Shown here: piece after piece, positions 45,500-54,690 of the stretch
How positions within the stretch are numbered: position 1 is the stretch's first letter
Layout: each line of letters starts with the position of its first letter
NCBI GenBank assembly: GCA_016705475.1
Contig: JADIYD010000010.1
Coordinates: 1 to 64,000, forward strand
Length of the DNA stretch: 64,000 nucleotides
Reading direction: 5' to 3'
Source of the DNA: Betaproteobacteria bacterium
Lineage (GTDB): Bacteria; Pseudomonadota; Gammaproteobacteria; Burkholderiales; Rhodocyclaceae
Program-made: the position numbers and the translations under genes
The notes under the pieces: model-generated
Database searches by the model: none
The model's input: only the letters and a program-made list of their open reading frames with translations
What the model was told of the DNA's origin: nothing

Positions 45500-46033
45500 A
45501 TGAACATGATCGCCGCCATCCTCAGCCTGACCCTGCTCGGTGCCGCACTGGGCATCATCCTCGGGGTCGCCAACAAGTTCCTGCAGGTCGAAGGCAATCC
45601 GCTGGTCGACGAACTGATCGCCATGATGCCCGGTTCCAACTGTGGCCAGTGTGGGTTTCCCGGTTGCTCCGGGGCTGCAGCAGCCATCGCCGACGGTACG
45701 GCTGCACCCACCTGCTGCCCGCCGGGTGGCAAGTCGCTGGCTACTGCCATCGCCGCCAAGCTGGGCCTGACGGTCGATCTTTCGGCAATGTCCGACGATG
45801 GTCCGAAGATCGCCATGGTCTCGGAAGAGTTGTGCATCGGCTGCTGCCGCTGCAGCAAGGTCTGTCCGACCGACGCGATCATCGGTGCCGCCAAGCAGGT
45901 ACACAACGTATTCCGCGAAGCCTGCACCGGCTGTTCAAGTTGTATCGAGAAATGCCCGACCGAGGCGCTGGTCATGAAACCGGTGCCGGTGACCCTGCAA
46001 CACTGGGTGATGCCCAAACCTGCCGCTGCGTGA
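45500..46033 (+). CDS. rnfB: Rnf complex subunit B, Fe-S protein
   Basis: 177 residues. One N-terminal membrane helix, a [4Fe-4S] domain PGSNCGQCGFPGCSGAAAAI with a further Cys pair TCCPPGG, then a 2[4Fe-4S] ferredoxin domain ELCIGCCRCSKVCPTDAI and ACTGCSSCIEKCPTEAL. It hands electrons to the ferredoxin side of Rnf. 6 bp after rnfA. Confidence 0.97.
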   Translation: MNMIAAILSLTLLGAALGIILGVANKFLQVEGNPLVDELIAMMPGSNCGQCGFPGCSGAAAAIADGTAAPTCCPPGGKSLATAIAAKLGLTVDLSAMSDDGPKIAMVSEELCIGCCRCSKVCPTDAIIGAAKQVHNVFREACTGCSSCIEKCPTEALVMKPVPVTLQHWVMPKPAAA

Positions 46034-46040
46034 GATAAAC

Positions 46041-47570
46041 ATGGGATTCATGAACCTCTTCAAGCACTTCCTCGGCGATGACTGGGGGGTGCATCCGGAT
46101 GATCACAAGCGGCCTGCTGCCGACAAGCCGGTGCGGATCATGCCGGTTCCGCACAAGCTGTACCTGCCACTGCAGCAGCACCTTGGTGGCCCGGCCCGGC
46201 CGACCGTCCTGGTCGGCCAAAAGGTCAAAAAGGGCGAGCTGATTGCCGAGGCGCAGGGGATGGTCTCGGCGCCGATTCATGCCCCGACATCAGGGACCAT
46301 CACCGCCGTCACCGAAATCACTGCACCGCACCCGTCCGGTCTGACGCTGCCGGCCATCATTCTGGAAGCGGACGGTGCCGACGAGTGGTGCGAACTGCAG
46401 TGTTGTGACGACCCCTTCGCCTTGCCTGCCGTCGAGATTGGCAAACGCGTCGCGGCAGCCGGTGTGGTCGGCCTGGGCGGCGCGGCGTTTCCGTCAGCCG
46501 TCAAGCTCACTGGTGCCTTGCGCGCCGAGGTGAGTACGCTGGTCATGAACGGTGGCGAGTGCGAACCCTATCTTTCCTGCGATGACCGCCTGATGCGCGA
46601 TGCTGCAGCCGACATCGTCGATGGCATCCGCATCATGCTCCACGCCACCGGGGCGCAGGTGGCGCTGGTCGGCATCGAGGACAACAAGCCGGAAGCCATT
46701 GTCGCCATGCAGGCGGCGGCTGCCGGGTTCGACGCAGTGCAGATCCGGCCGGTGCCAGCCCGTTACCCGATGGGTTCGGAAAAACAGCTGATCCAGGTGC
46801 TGACCGGCCGTGAAGTGCCGGCTGACGGACGGGCTTTCGATATCGGCGTTGTTGTCCATAACGTCGGTACGGCGCTCGCCGTGCGGGCCGCAATTCGCGA
46901 TGGCAGGCCGCTGATTTCCCGGCTGGTCACGGTCAACGGCAATTGCATGGCAAATCCCGGAAACATCGAGGTGCGCGTCGGTACGCTGGCCGAAGAGGTC
47001 ATTTCCTTTTCTGGCGGCCTGAAGGGGGACGGCATCGGCCTCGCCCGCCGTGTCATGGGCGGCCCGATGATGGGCATGCAGATTCCGCACTGGCGTGTAC
47101 CGGTGGTCAAGGGAACGAGCGGCATCCTGGCGTTCGACACCGCTGAGGTGGCCGAGCAGGAGCCCGATCCGTGCATCCGCTGCGGCTCCTGCGTCAAGGC
47201 CTGCCCGATGGGCCTGCTGCCGCTCGAAATGAGTTCGCGCATCAGAAACGAAGCCTACAGCGAGGCCATCGACCTCGGGCTGAAAGACTGCATCGCCTGC
47301 GGTTGTTGTGCCTACGTCTGCCCGTCGAAAATTCCGCTGGTCCAGTATTTCGTCCATGCCAAGGGCGAACTGGCAGCGCAGGATCGGGCCAAGTTGCGGA
47401 CGGATGCAACCAAGAAACTCGCCTTGCAGCGCCAGGATCGACTGGAGCGCGAGGCGCGGGAGAAGGCAGAGGCTAACGCCAAGCGCAAGGCCGAGCGGGA
47501 AGCGGCGGCTGCGGCGAAGGCTGCTGCCGAGGCGGCAGCCAAAGTTGAGACTCAGGGGGAATCAGCATGA
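46041..47570 (+). CDS. rnfC: Rnf complex subunit C, NADH-binding
   Basis: 509 residues. The flavin/NADH-binding core is related to NuoF (NGGECEPYLSCDDRLM, VGLGGAAFPSAVKL), followed by two [4Fe-4S] clusters, PCIRCGSCVKACPMGLLP and DCIACGCCAYVCPSKIPL. The C-terminal about 60 residues are an Ala/Lys/Glu-rich coiled coil, common in proteobacterial RnfC. Soluble subunit. Confidence 0.97.
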   Translation: MGFMNLFKHFLGDDWGVHPDDHKRPAADKPVRIMPVPHKLYLPLQQHLGGPARPTVLVGQKVKKGELIAEAQGMVSAPIHAPTSGTITAVTEITAPHPSGLTLPAIILEADGADEWCELQCCDDPFALPAVEIGKRVAAAGVVGLGGAAFPSAVKLTGALRAEVSTLVMNGGECEPYLSCDDRLMRDAAADIVDGIRIMLHATGAQVALVGIEDNKPEAIVAMQAAAAGFDAVQIRPVPARYPMGSEKQLIQVLTGREVPADGRAFDIGVVVHNVGTALAVRAAIRDGRPLISRLVTVNGNCMANPGNIEVRVGTLAEEVISFSGGLKGDGIGLARRVMGGPMMGMQIPHWRVPVVKGTSGILAFDTAEVAEQEPDPCIRCGSCVKACPMGLLPLEMSSRIRNEAYSEAIDLGLKDCIACGCCAYVCPSKIPLVQYFVHAKGELAAQDRAKLRTDATKKLALQRQDRLEREAREKAEANAKRKAEREAAAAAKAAAEAAAKVETQGESA

Positions 47571-48664
47571 ACTCGGCCACATTGACCGCCCAGCCGGTTG
47601 CCTCCCCACACGCGCATGGTGGAAACAGCGTCACCCGCACCATGTTCCGCGTCCAGATGGCGCTGGTGCCGGCCACGTTGTACGGTTTCTGGCTGTTCGG
47701 TTGGCCGTCCTTCTTTTTGTGGCTGCTGACCATCCTCTCCTGCCTCGGCTTTGAAGCCCTGTCGCTCAAGATGATGGGTGTCACGCGCATCAAGCGCACC
47801 TTGTTCGACGGTTCGGCGCTGCTCACCGGCTGGCTGCTGGCGATGACCCTGCCGCCGTGGGCGCCGTGGTGGGTGGCGGTGGTCGGCGGTTTCATCGCTA
47901 TCGTGATCGGCAAACAGGTTTTCGGCGGGGTGGGGCAGAATGTCTTTAACCCGGCCATGGTTGCCCGCGTCGCGCTGCTCGTTTCCTTCCCGGTGCCGCT
48001 GACCATGTGGGTTTCCCCGCTACCGCTGACTTCGGTGGCGGCGCCAGACTTCATCGACGGCCTGCGCATCTTCCTGACCAGCCTGCCGCAGCCTGACGCG
48101 ATGGCCAGCGCTTCGCTGCTCGGCCATACCAAGACCGAACTGTCACGCGGTATCGACCTGTTCCATTCGCTGGCCGGCGAGCATGCCCCGGCGCTGTCGT
48201 GGATCGGGGCCCGTTCGGGCAGTTTCGGTGAGTCGGCTTCGCTGCTCATTTTGGCGGGTGGGATCTACCTGATCGGCGTCGGCATCATTACCTGGCACGC
48301 TCCGTTGGCCGTGCTGGCCGGGTTGGCGATTCCCGCCGCCATCGGTCATGCCGTCGATCCTGCCCACTACCTGAGCGTTTCAGCGCACCTGCTGTCGGGG
48401 GCGGCGATGCTCGGCGCCTTCTTCATCGCCACCGACTATGTGACTTCGCCGAACACGGCGGCCGGCCAGATCGTTTTCGGCCTCGGCATCGGCTTCATGA
48501 CCTGGGTGATCCGGACCTGGGGTGGCTACCCGGAAGGCATGGCCTTTGCGGTGCTGCTCATGAATGCGCTGACGCCAGTCATCGACCGTTTCATCAAGCC
48601 GCGCATCCTCGGCCGCGACCGCAAGGGGAAGCCACTGGATATTCCGGAAGGGAAGGAGGCCTGA
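47567..48664 (+). CDS. rnfD: Rnf complex subunit D, membrane
   Basis: 365 residues with about 9 membrane segments (LFDGSALLTGWLLAMTLPPW; VFGGVGQNVFNPAMVARVAL). NPAMVARVALL and GVGQNVFNPA hold the Thr/Ser site region used for covalent FMN in the family. Overlaps rnfC by 4 bp (ATGA). Confidence 0.95.
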   Translation: MNSATLTAQPVASPHAHGGNSVTRTMFRVQMALVPATLYGFWLFGWPSFFLWLLTILSCLGFEALSLKMMGVTRIKRTLFDGSALLTGWLLAMTLPPWAPWWVAVVGGFIAIVIGKQVFGGVGQNVFNPAMVARVALLVSFPVPLTMWVSPLPLTSVAAPDFIDGLRIFLTSLPQPDAMASASLLGHTKTELSRGIDLFHSLAGEHAPALSWIGARSGSFGESASLLILAGGIYLIGVGIITWHAPLAVLAGLAIPAAIGHAVDPAHYLSVSAHLLSGAAMLGAFFIATDYVTSPNTAAGQIVFGLGIGFMTWVIRTWGGYPEGMAFAVLLMNALTPVIDRFIKPRILGRDRKGKPLDIPEGKEA

Positions 48665-48665
48665 T

Positions 48666-49272
48666 ATGAATTTTGAATCCTTCCGCGAAAAGATCGCCTA
48701 CCAGCCCATCCTGCTTGGCATCTTCGCCTTGTTGGCCAGCGGTGCTCTTGCCTGGGCGTCAAGCGCTACCGGGGAAGCCATCGCTGCCGCCGAGGCCAAG
48801 GATTTGCGTGATTCCTTGTCGGAGGTGTTGCCGCAGGGCCTGGCCGACAACGATTTCCTGACTGACACGGTCGACCTGAAAAAAGGCGAAAAAACGATAA
48901 CCATCTACCGCGCCCGGCAGGGCGGGGTGGTCAAGGCGGCGTTGTTCAAGGTGGCCGAGCGTGGTTACGCCGGCGACATCCAGGTGCTCATGGCGGTCGA
49001 CACCGATGGCAAGACGCTTGGGGTGCGGGTGTTGAAGCATGCCGAAACCCCGGGTCTTGGCGACAAGATCGAGGTCAAGAAAGACAAGTGGATCAAGGAT
49101 TTTGACGGCAAGTCGCTGGGCGATCCAGCGCCGGAGAAATGGGGCGTCAAGAAAGATAGCGGCATCTTCGACCAGTTTGCCGGGGCGACCATCACGCCGC
49201 GCGCCGTGGTCAAGGCGGTCAAGGGCGGGCTTGGAGTTCTTCGCCGCCCACAAGTCAGAAATCACGGGCTAG
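48666..49272 (+). CDS. rnfG: Rnf complex subunit G, covalent FMN protein, one frameshift
   Basis: About 202 residues. One N-terminal membrane helix (PILLGIFALLASGALAW), periplasmic FMN-binding domain with HAETPGLGDKIEVKKDKW and the flavinylation motif QFAGATITPRAVVKAV (SGAT-like, Thr carries FMN). Near 49232 CTTGG should probably be CTGG: removing one T restores GLEFFAAHKSEITG and the stop at 49272. Otherwise typical. Confidence 0.92.
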
Positions 49273-49278
49273 GAGCGG

Positions 49279-49959
49279 ATGATGAGCGATTCTTACGGCA
49301 AGTTGTTCAAGGATGGCCTGTGGGAAAACAACGTGGTTTTCTCGCAGATGCTGGCGCTGTGCCCGACCATGGCGGTGACCACGAGCGGTACCAACGGCCT
49401 CGGCATGGGGCTGGCGACGACGGCGGTGCTCGTGGTTTCCAATATTCTCGTCTCGATGATCCGTCACACGGTCAGTTCGCAGGTGCGGATTCCGGTCTTC
49501 GTCGTGCTGATCGCAACGCTGGTGACGGTGGTGGACATGGCGATGAACGCCTGGCTGCATGAGCTGTACAAGGTGCTTGGCCTGTTCATCGCGCTGATCG
49601 TGGTCAATTGCGCCATTCTCGGCCGGGCCGAGGCCTTTGCCGTGAAAAACGGCGTTGTCGCTTCCACAGTCGATGGCCTGGCCATGGGCCTGGGTTTCAC
49701 CGGGGCGCTGACCTTCATCGGCCTGATCCGCGAATTCCTCGGTTCGGGCACCTTGTTCGCCCAGGCGTCCAACCTGCTCGGGCCATCCTTCGCCTTTCTT
49801 GAAATGAAGCTGCCGGGTTACGGCGGCGCCTTGCTGATGATCCTGCCGCCGGGTGGCTTCGCCATTCTGGGCTTTTTGCTGGCCGGCAAGCGGGTGATGG
49901 AACAACGGATGGCTGACAAGGCCGCGGCAGCGGGCGAGGGCGCCCCGGCGGCGGCCTAA
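49279..49959 (+). CDS. rnfE: Rnf complex subunit E, membrane
   Basis: 226 residues, related to RnfA: LWENNVVFSQMLALCPTMAV, GLGMGLATTAVLVVSNILVS, and VVNCAILGRAEAFAVKNGV with the conserved Cys. Six membrane segments and an Ala-rich C-terminus. 6 bp after rnfG. Confidence 0.96.
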   Translation: MMSDSYGKLFKDGLWENNVVFSQMLALCPTMAVTTSGTNGLGMGLATTAVLVVSNILVSMIRHTVSSQVRIPVFVVLIATLVTVVDMAMNAWLHELYKVLGLFIALIVVNCAILGRAEAFAVKNGVVASTVDGLAMGLGFTGALTFIGLIREFLGSGTLFAQASNLLGPSFAFLEMKLPGYGGALLMILPPGGFAILGFLLAGKRVMEQRMADKAAAAGEGAPAAA

Positions 49960-49980
49960 GGGAACACAGGGAGAAAAACA

Positions 49981-50250
49981 ATGCAGATCGGTGTTGCCTA
50001 TTCCGAACCGGGCCAGCAAATCTGGCTGAATATCGAGGTTCCCGACGCGTCGACCGTGGCTGAGGGCATCGAGCGCTCGGGCATACTCAAGCAATTTCCC
50101 CATATCGACCTGACGGCACAGAAAGTCGGTGTCTTCGGGCGGCTGGTCAAACTCGATGCCGCGCTCAAACCGGGTGACCGCGTCGAGATCTATCGGGGCA
50201 TCATCGCCGATCCGGAAACCGTGCCGCGCAAGGACATGGCCGACGACTGA
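49981..50250 (+). CDS. rnfH: RnfH family protein
   Basis: 89 residues, MQIGVAYSEPGQQIWLNIEV; ubiquitin-like fold of the RnfH/YfjF family with FGRLVKLDAALKPGDRVEIY. Role in Rnf function unclear; it co-occurs with nif-linked rnf clusters. Last rnf gene; 146 bp to the transporter gene. Confidence 0.93.
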   Translation: MQIGVAYSEPGQQIWLNIEVPDASTVAEGIERSGILKQFPHIDLTAQKVGVFGRLVKLDAALKPGDRVEIYRGIIADPETVPRKDMADD

Positions 50251-50396
50251 GCGAGTACGGGATAATCCGAATTTGAAAACTTGGCCGGGTAGTCGACAAT
50301 GCAGCCGTTTACCGGTCAGGATGCGCCCTGAACAAAGTTTCTCCGGGGCGCTTTGCAGCAAAAATAACCAGAATTTCAACATCCACGAGAACAGCC

Positions 50397-51729
50397 ATGC
50401 ATCGTTTATTGCCCGCACTCCTGTTGCTGCCGGTTTCCGCTTTTGCCGCCGACAGCCCTGCCGAGCGTTGGCGGTGTCCCCATCGATTTCATCCTCTTCG
50501 GCCTGACCCTGCTCGGCGTTGCGCTCTTTCACCATGCCACGCTCTACGTTGCGCTGACCGGGCTGGCGACCATCACGCTGTACAAGATCATGTTCACCGG
50601 GTTCAAGACCGGTGCCGGCGTCATGGGTTTTGCCAGTCACCTCGGCCATGAATGGGTGGTGCTCACCAACCTGTTCTGCCTGCTCACCGGCTTCGCGCTG
50701 CTCGCCCGTCATTTTGAAAAGAGCCACGTGCCGGTGATTCTGCCCAAGTTCCTGCCCGACGACTGGAAGGGCGGCTTCCTCATGCTGGTCATGGTCTTCG
50801 TGCTCTCCAGCTTCCTGGACAACATTGCTGCTGCGCTGATCGGCGGCGCCATGGCCCACCAGCTGTTCAAGGGCAAGGTGCACATCGGCTATCTGGCCGC
50901 CATCGTCGCCGCCTCCAATGCCGGCGGTTCCGGCTCGGTGGTTGGCGATACGACGACGACCATGATGTGGATCGACGGCATCAGCCCGCTGATCGTCCTC
51001 GATGCTTACGTCGCCGCCGGCGTTGCACTGGTCATCGTGGCCTACTTCGCCGCCAAGCAGCAGCATGCCTATTCGCCGATCATCAAGAACGCCCACGAGC
51101 ACACCCAGGTTGATTGGGGCCGTATCTTCATCGTTGCGCTGATGCTCGTCTTTGCCGTCGGTACCAATGTCACGGTCAATATCAAATTCACTGAACTGGC
51201 CGATCACTTCCCGTTCATTGGCGTTGCCGTCTGGGTCGCCATCATCCTGACCATCCCGGTGCGTCGTCACGACTGGGAACTGATGCCGGAAACCATCAAG
51301 GGCTCGATCTTCCTGCTCTCGCTCGTGCTCTGTGCCTCGATGATGCCGGTCGAACAGTTGCCGCCGGCCTCCTGGGTTTCGGCGCTGGCGCTCGGCTTCA
51401 TCTCGGCCGTCTTCGACAACATCCCGCTTACCGCACTGGCCTTGCGCCAAGGCGGTTACGACTGGGGTGTTCTGGCCTACGCCGTCGGCTTTGGCGGCTC
51501 AATGCTGTGGTTCGGCTCCTCGGCCGGCGTCGCGCTCTCCAATATGTATCCCGAAGCGCGCTCGGCCGTGCAGTGGGTGAAGCATGGCTGGCACGTCGCG
51601 GTTGGCTACGTTGCCGGCTTCGCCGTCATCATGCTGGTGCTCGGCTGGCATCCCGATACCGGCCACAAGAAGGTGGCGGCGCCGGTGGTTGTCGAAGCGC
51701 CAGCTGCGGTTCCGACGCCGGCTCAGTAA
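50397..51729 (+). CDS. NhaD/ArsB-type ion transporter, frameshift near the N-terminus
   Basis: About 444 residues. MHRLLPALLLLPVSAFAADS is a signal peptide in one frame; from about 50470 the frame changes to VGGVPIDFILFGLTLLGVAL, one extra base separating them. The rest is clean: about 11 membrane segments with SSFLDNIAAALIGGAMAHQL, NAGGSGSVVGDTTTTMMWID and SAVFDNIPLTALALRQGG, the paired DN motifs of NhaD-type Na+/H+ antiporters within the ion-transporter superfamily. Directly after rnf, which pumps Na+ or H+, so it may complete a sodium circuit. Confidence 0.82.
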
Positions 51730-51747
51730 TCTCGTCGGCAACCGGGA

Positions 51748-51787
51748 TTGCTACGGTCAACCGGAAAAAACGGCTAATAATCAAAAT
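51748..51787 (-). repeat. Dispersed 38-bp repeat, copy
   Basis: TTGCTACGGTCAACCGG, then AAAAAACGGCTAATAATC, 18 bp after the transporter stop and joined to the terminator. Confidence 0.85.
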
Positions 51788-51788
51788 A

Positions 51789-51812
51789 AAGCGGCTTCGG
51801 CCGCTTTTTTTA
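51789..51812 (+). terminator. Rho-independent terminator of the rnf/transporter operon
   Basis: AAGCGGC-TTCG-GCCGCTT with a run of seven T. Classic strong terminator. Confidence 0.92.
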
Positions 51813-51828
51813 TGTCGGCTTTACGACA
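51813..51828. promoter_or_regulatory. NifA upstream activator site before the HhH protein
   Basis: TGTCGGCTTTACGACA, TGTCG-N6-CGACA form, 118 bp before the start at 51946. No full sigma-54 promoter follows; TCGGCCATATAATGCGG at 51899-51915 has GG and GC one base too close. Confidence 0.8.
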
Positions 51829-51945
51829 GGCGATTTTCCGTTTGCGCACCATTCCGGTGCTAAAAAACAATACTAACTACATGATAAAAAACGAATTATC
51901 GGCCATATAATGCGGCTCCCAGATCGATAGAACAGGTAATTATTC

Positions 51946-53037
51946 ATGACACAAGATATTTCCGGAAATGCCCTGGCCTTCATTGGCGAAACGCATGGTT
52001 ACTGCTTTGACGGCGATTCCGTCCAGATCAATGCTGAACTGAACTTTTCCGATGCCGCGCTGAGCGCCGCATCGCAATGGGCGCTGCAGTTGTGGAGCAG
52101 CGTCTCAGGCTTTCCGGACCAGCAGCTGGCTGGCGTCAAGGTTGCCGAGCTGGCCGTTTACCCGGCTGCCGGTTATCAGAATCTGGCCGCCACTGTCGCC
52201 GCCATGCCACCGGCTGGAACTGACGAGCAGGAAATGGCGCTGGCCCTGGTTTTCTGGGATGAGAACGGTGTGCCGAGCGTCGCCGATCTGGCCGTGTATC
52301 CGGTTGCCGAGAGCTTCGTCCAGCCCAAGCTGTCGGGCAACGTGACCTGCTCGCTGGCTGACGGCATGGCTACCCTGACCGTCGATGCCATCGAAAACCC
52401 GCGCACCGAAGACAACCTGAGCGGCACCCTCGCACTCGAACTGTGGGCGCTGGATGAGCCGTATGCCGGCGGTAGCTGGCAGGGCGTCCCGGTCGCCAGC
52501 ATGATTCTTGGCGTGCTGGGTGGTGGCAATGCGCTGACTGACTGCAATTTTGTCGTGCCGGCCGCTGCTCCTGAAGGCCCGGGCGTATTGACCCTGATGC
52601 TGCGCGAATGGGGCCCGGCTGGTTACGTGACACGTGACTACTGCAATCTTTCGCTCGAAGCGCCGGCCAAGACCAAGGCCAAGCCGAAGGCTGCTGCCAA
52701 GAAGGCTGCCGCCAAGGAAGAGGCGCCGAAGGAAAAAGCACCGAAGGAAAAGGCCGTCAAGGAAAAGGCACCGAAGGCAAGCGCCGCCAAGGCCGAGCCG
52801 AAGGCGCCTGCCAAGGAAAGCAAGGCAGCCGCCAAGGAAGCCAAGGCTCCGGTTGCCAAGGGTGTTGCGGTCAACGCTGCCAGCGAGGCCGAATTGCTCG
52901 CCGTCAAAGGCCTGAGCGCTACCCTGGTCAAAGCCATCATCGCCGGCCGCCCGTACAAGTCGCTTGACGATCTGGACAGCGTCAAGGGCGTCGGTCCCAA
53001 GCTGCTGACCAAGCTGCGCGATTTGCTGACGGTTTAA
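51946..53037 (+). CDS. Nif-linked protein with two beta-domains, Lys/Ala linker and helix-hairpin-helix
   Basis: 363 residues with three parts. (1) About 1-230: two similar beta-rich domains, GETHGYCFDGDSVQINAELN...GVKVAELAVYP and KLSGNVTCSLADGMATLTVD...GVPVASMILG. (2) About 235-300: histone H1-like repeats of KAAAK, APKEKAPKE and KAEPKAP. (3) About 305-363: a helix-hairpin-helix pair, VNAASEAELLAVKGLSATLV and SLDDLDSVKGVGPKLLTKLR, ComEA-like, suggesting DNA binding or protein scaffolding. No signal peptide. Between rnf and nifE, behind a NifA site. I know no described function. Confidence 0.85.
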   Translation: MTQDISGNALAFIGETHGYCFDGDSVQINAELNFSDAALSAASQWALQLWSSVSGFPDQQLAGVKVAELAVYPAAGYQNLAATVAAMPPAGTDEQEMALALVFWDENGVPSVADLAVYPVAESFVQPKLSGNVTCSLADGMATLTVDAIENPRTEDNLSGTLALELWALDEPYAGGSWQGVPVASMILGVLGGGNALTDCNFVVPAAAPEGPGVLTLMLREWGPAGYVTRDYCNLSLEAPAKTKAKPKAAAKKAAAKEEAPKEKAPKEKAVKEKAPKASAAKAEPKAPAKESKAAAKEAKAPVAKGVAVNAASEAELLAVKGLSATLVKAIIAGRPYKSLDDLDSVKGVGPKLLTKLRDLLTV

Positions 53038-53064
53038 CGCAAATTTGTCGCACGAAGCGGGGAT

Positions 53065-53080
53065 TGTTGCGTTTGTGACA
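53065..53080 (+). promoter_or_regulatory. NifA upstream activator site of nifE
   Basis: TGTTGCGTTTGTGACA, exact TGT-N10-ACA, 43 bp before the sigma-54 promoter. Confidence 0.85.
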
Positions 53081-53122
53081 ATCCCTGTTTTGCAAATAGC
53101 TATAAAAAACAATGAATTAAGG

Positions 53123-53139
53123 GTGGCACCCGTCTTGCT
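53123..53139 (+). promoter_or_regulatory. Sigma-54 promoter of nifE
   Basis: GTGGCACCCGTCTTGCT is a perfect -24/-12 element, 30 bp before the nifE start. Confidence 0.92.
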
Positions 53140-53168
53140 AAATGTTCTCCAACCCTCTGGAGAACAGC

Positions 53169-54576
53169 ATGAGCTTGAAAGCCAGCGAAATCCAGGCCTT
53201 GCTCGACGAGCCAGCCTGCACCCATAACACCAAGGAAAAGTCCGGCTGCGCCAAGCCCAAGCCGGGCGCCACGGCCGGCGGCTGTTCCTTCGACGGCGCA
53301 CAGATAGCGCTGCTGCCGATTGCTGACGTTGCCCACATCGTGCACGGCCCGATTGCCTGTGCCGGTTCATCCTGGGACAACCGCGGCACGCGTTCTTCCG
53401 GCGTGACCCTGTACAAGATCGGCATGACCACCGACCTGTCGGAAACCGACGTGGTCATGGGGCGTGGCGAGAAGCGGCTGTTTCATGCCATCAAGCAGGC
53501 CATCGACAGCTATTCGCCGAAAGCGGTTTTCATCTACAACACCTGCGTCACTGCGCTGATCGGCGATGACGTCGGCGCCGTCTGCAAGGCGGCGACCGAA
53601 CGCTGGGGAACGCCTGTCGTCCCGGTCGATGCCGCCGGTTTCTACGGCACCAAGAATCTCGGCAACCGGCTGGCCGGCGAAGCGATGTTCAAGCACGTCA
53701 TCGGCACCGCCGAACCGGTACCGGTCGTGCCGCGCGCCGACGGCCTGCCGACCTACGACGTCAATCTGATCGGCGAATACAACATTGCCGGCGAGTTCTG
53801 GCACGTTGCGCCGCTCTTCGACGAGCTCGGCCTGCGCATTCTCTGCACGTTGTCCGGCGACTCGCGCTTTCCATGAAGTGCAGACCATGCACCGGGCCAA
53901 GGTGAACATGGTGGTTTGCGCCAAGGCGCTGCTCAATGTGGCGCGCAAGATGCAGGACAGCTTCGGTCAACCGTATTTCGAGGGCAGTTTCTACGGCGTC
54001 CAGGATGTCTCCAACGCCCTGCGCGATTTCGCCCGGCTGATCGGCGACCCGGATCTCATCGCCCGCACCGAGGCGGTCATCGCCCGCGAGGAAGCCACGG
54101 CGCACGCCGCGCTCGAACCCTGGCGCGCCCGCCTCAAGGACAAGCGCGTGCTGCTCTACACCGGCGGCGTCAAATCGTGGTCCATCGTTTCAGCTTTGCA
54201 GGATCTGGGCATGAAGGTGGTGGCGACCGGTACCAAGAAGTCGACCGAAGAAGACAAGGCACGCATCCGCGAGCTGATGGGCGAGGACACCAAGATGATC
54301 GACGATGGCAGCCCGAAGGCGCTGTTGTCGACCTACCACGAGTACAAGGCCGACATCCTGATCGCTGGCGGGCGCAATCTCTACACGGCGCTCAAGGCAC
54401 GGATTCCCTTCCTCGATATCAATCAGGAACGCGAATTCGGCTACGCCGGCTACGCCGGCATGAGCGAACTGGCCCGCCAACTGGCGCTGTCGATGGAAAG
54501 CCCGGTCTGGGCTGCCGTGCGCAAGCCGGCACCATGGGCCAAACAAACGGGGCCCGGCTCCGTGCTGGTGGCGTGA
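53169..54576 (+). CDS. nifE: NifE, FeMo-co scaffold alpha-like subunit, one frameshift
   Basis: With NifN forms the scaffold on which NifB-co matures to FeMo-co. About 469 residues. P-cluster-like ligands: AGGCSFDGAQIALLPI, HGPIACAGSSWDNRG and YNTCVTALIGDDVG; AGEFWHVAPLFDELGL in the middle. At 53868-53872 an extra T in CGCTTTCCATG splits the frame; removing it restores SGDSRFHEVQTMHRAKVNMV. The second half is clean (LLYTGGVKSWSIVSALQDLG, FLDINQEREFGYAGYAG). 114 bp with a REP element separate it from nifN. Confidence 0.94.
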
Positions 54577-54600
54577 TGAATATGCTGTGCCTGTTATTTC

Positions 54601-54666
54601 GTCGTTCCCGCGCAGGCGGGAACCCAGAAAACACAAGGGCTGGATCCCCGCTTTCGCGGGGATGGC
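54601..54666. repeat. REP-like double hairpin between nifE and nifN
   Basis: Two perfect stem-loops: TTCCCGC-GCAG-GCGGGAA at 54605-54622 and ATCCCCGC-TTTC-GCGGGGAT at 54644-54663. This is the TTCCCGCG...CGCGGGGAT family common in beta/gammaproteobacteria. Within one transcript it may affect mRNA stability or termination. Confidence 0.85.
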
Positions 54667-54690
54667 CGGTCGTATTGGACGGTAAGTCAC

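Noticed and set aside
49255..51450. 731-codon minus-strand open frame opposite rnfE and the transporter gene
   Set aside because: Low-complexity Gln/His/Arg translation antisense to membrane proteins; no family.
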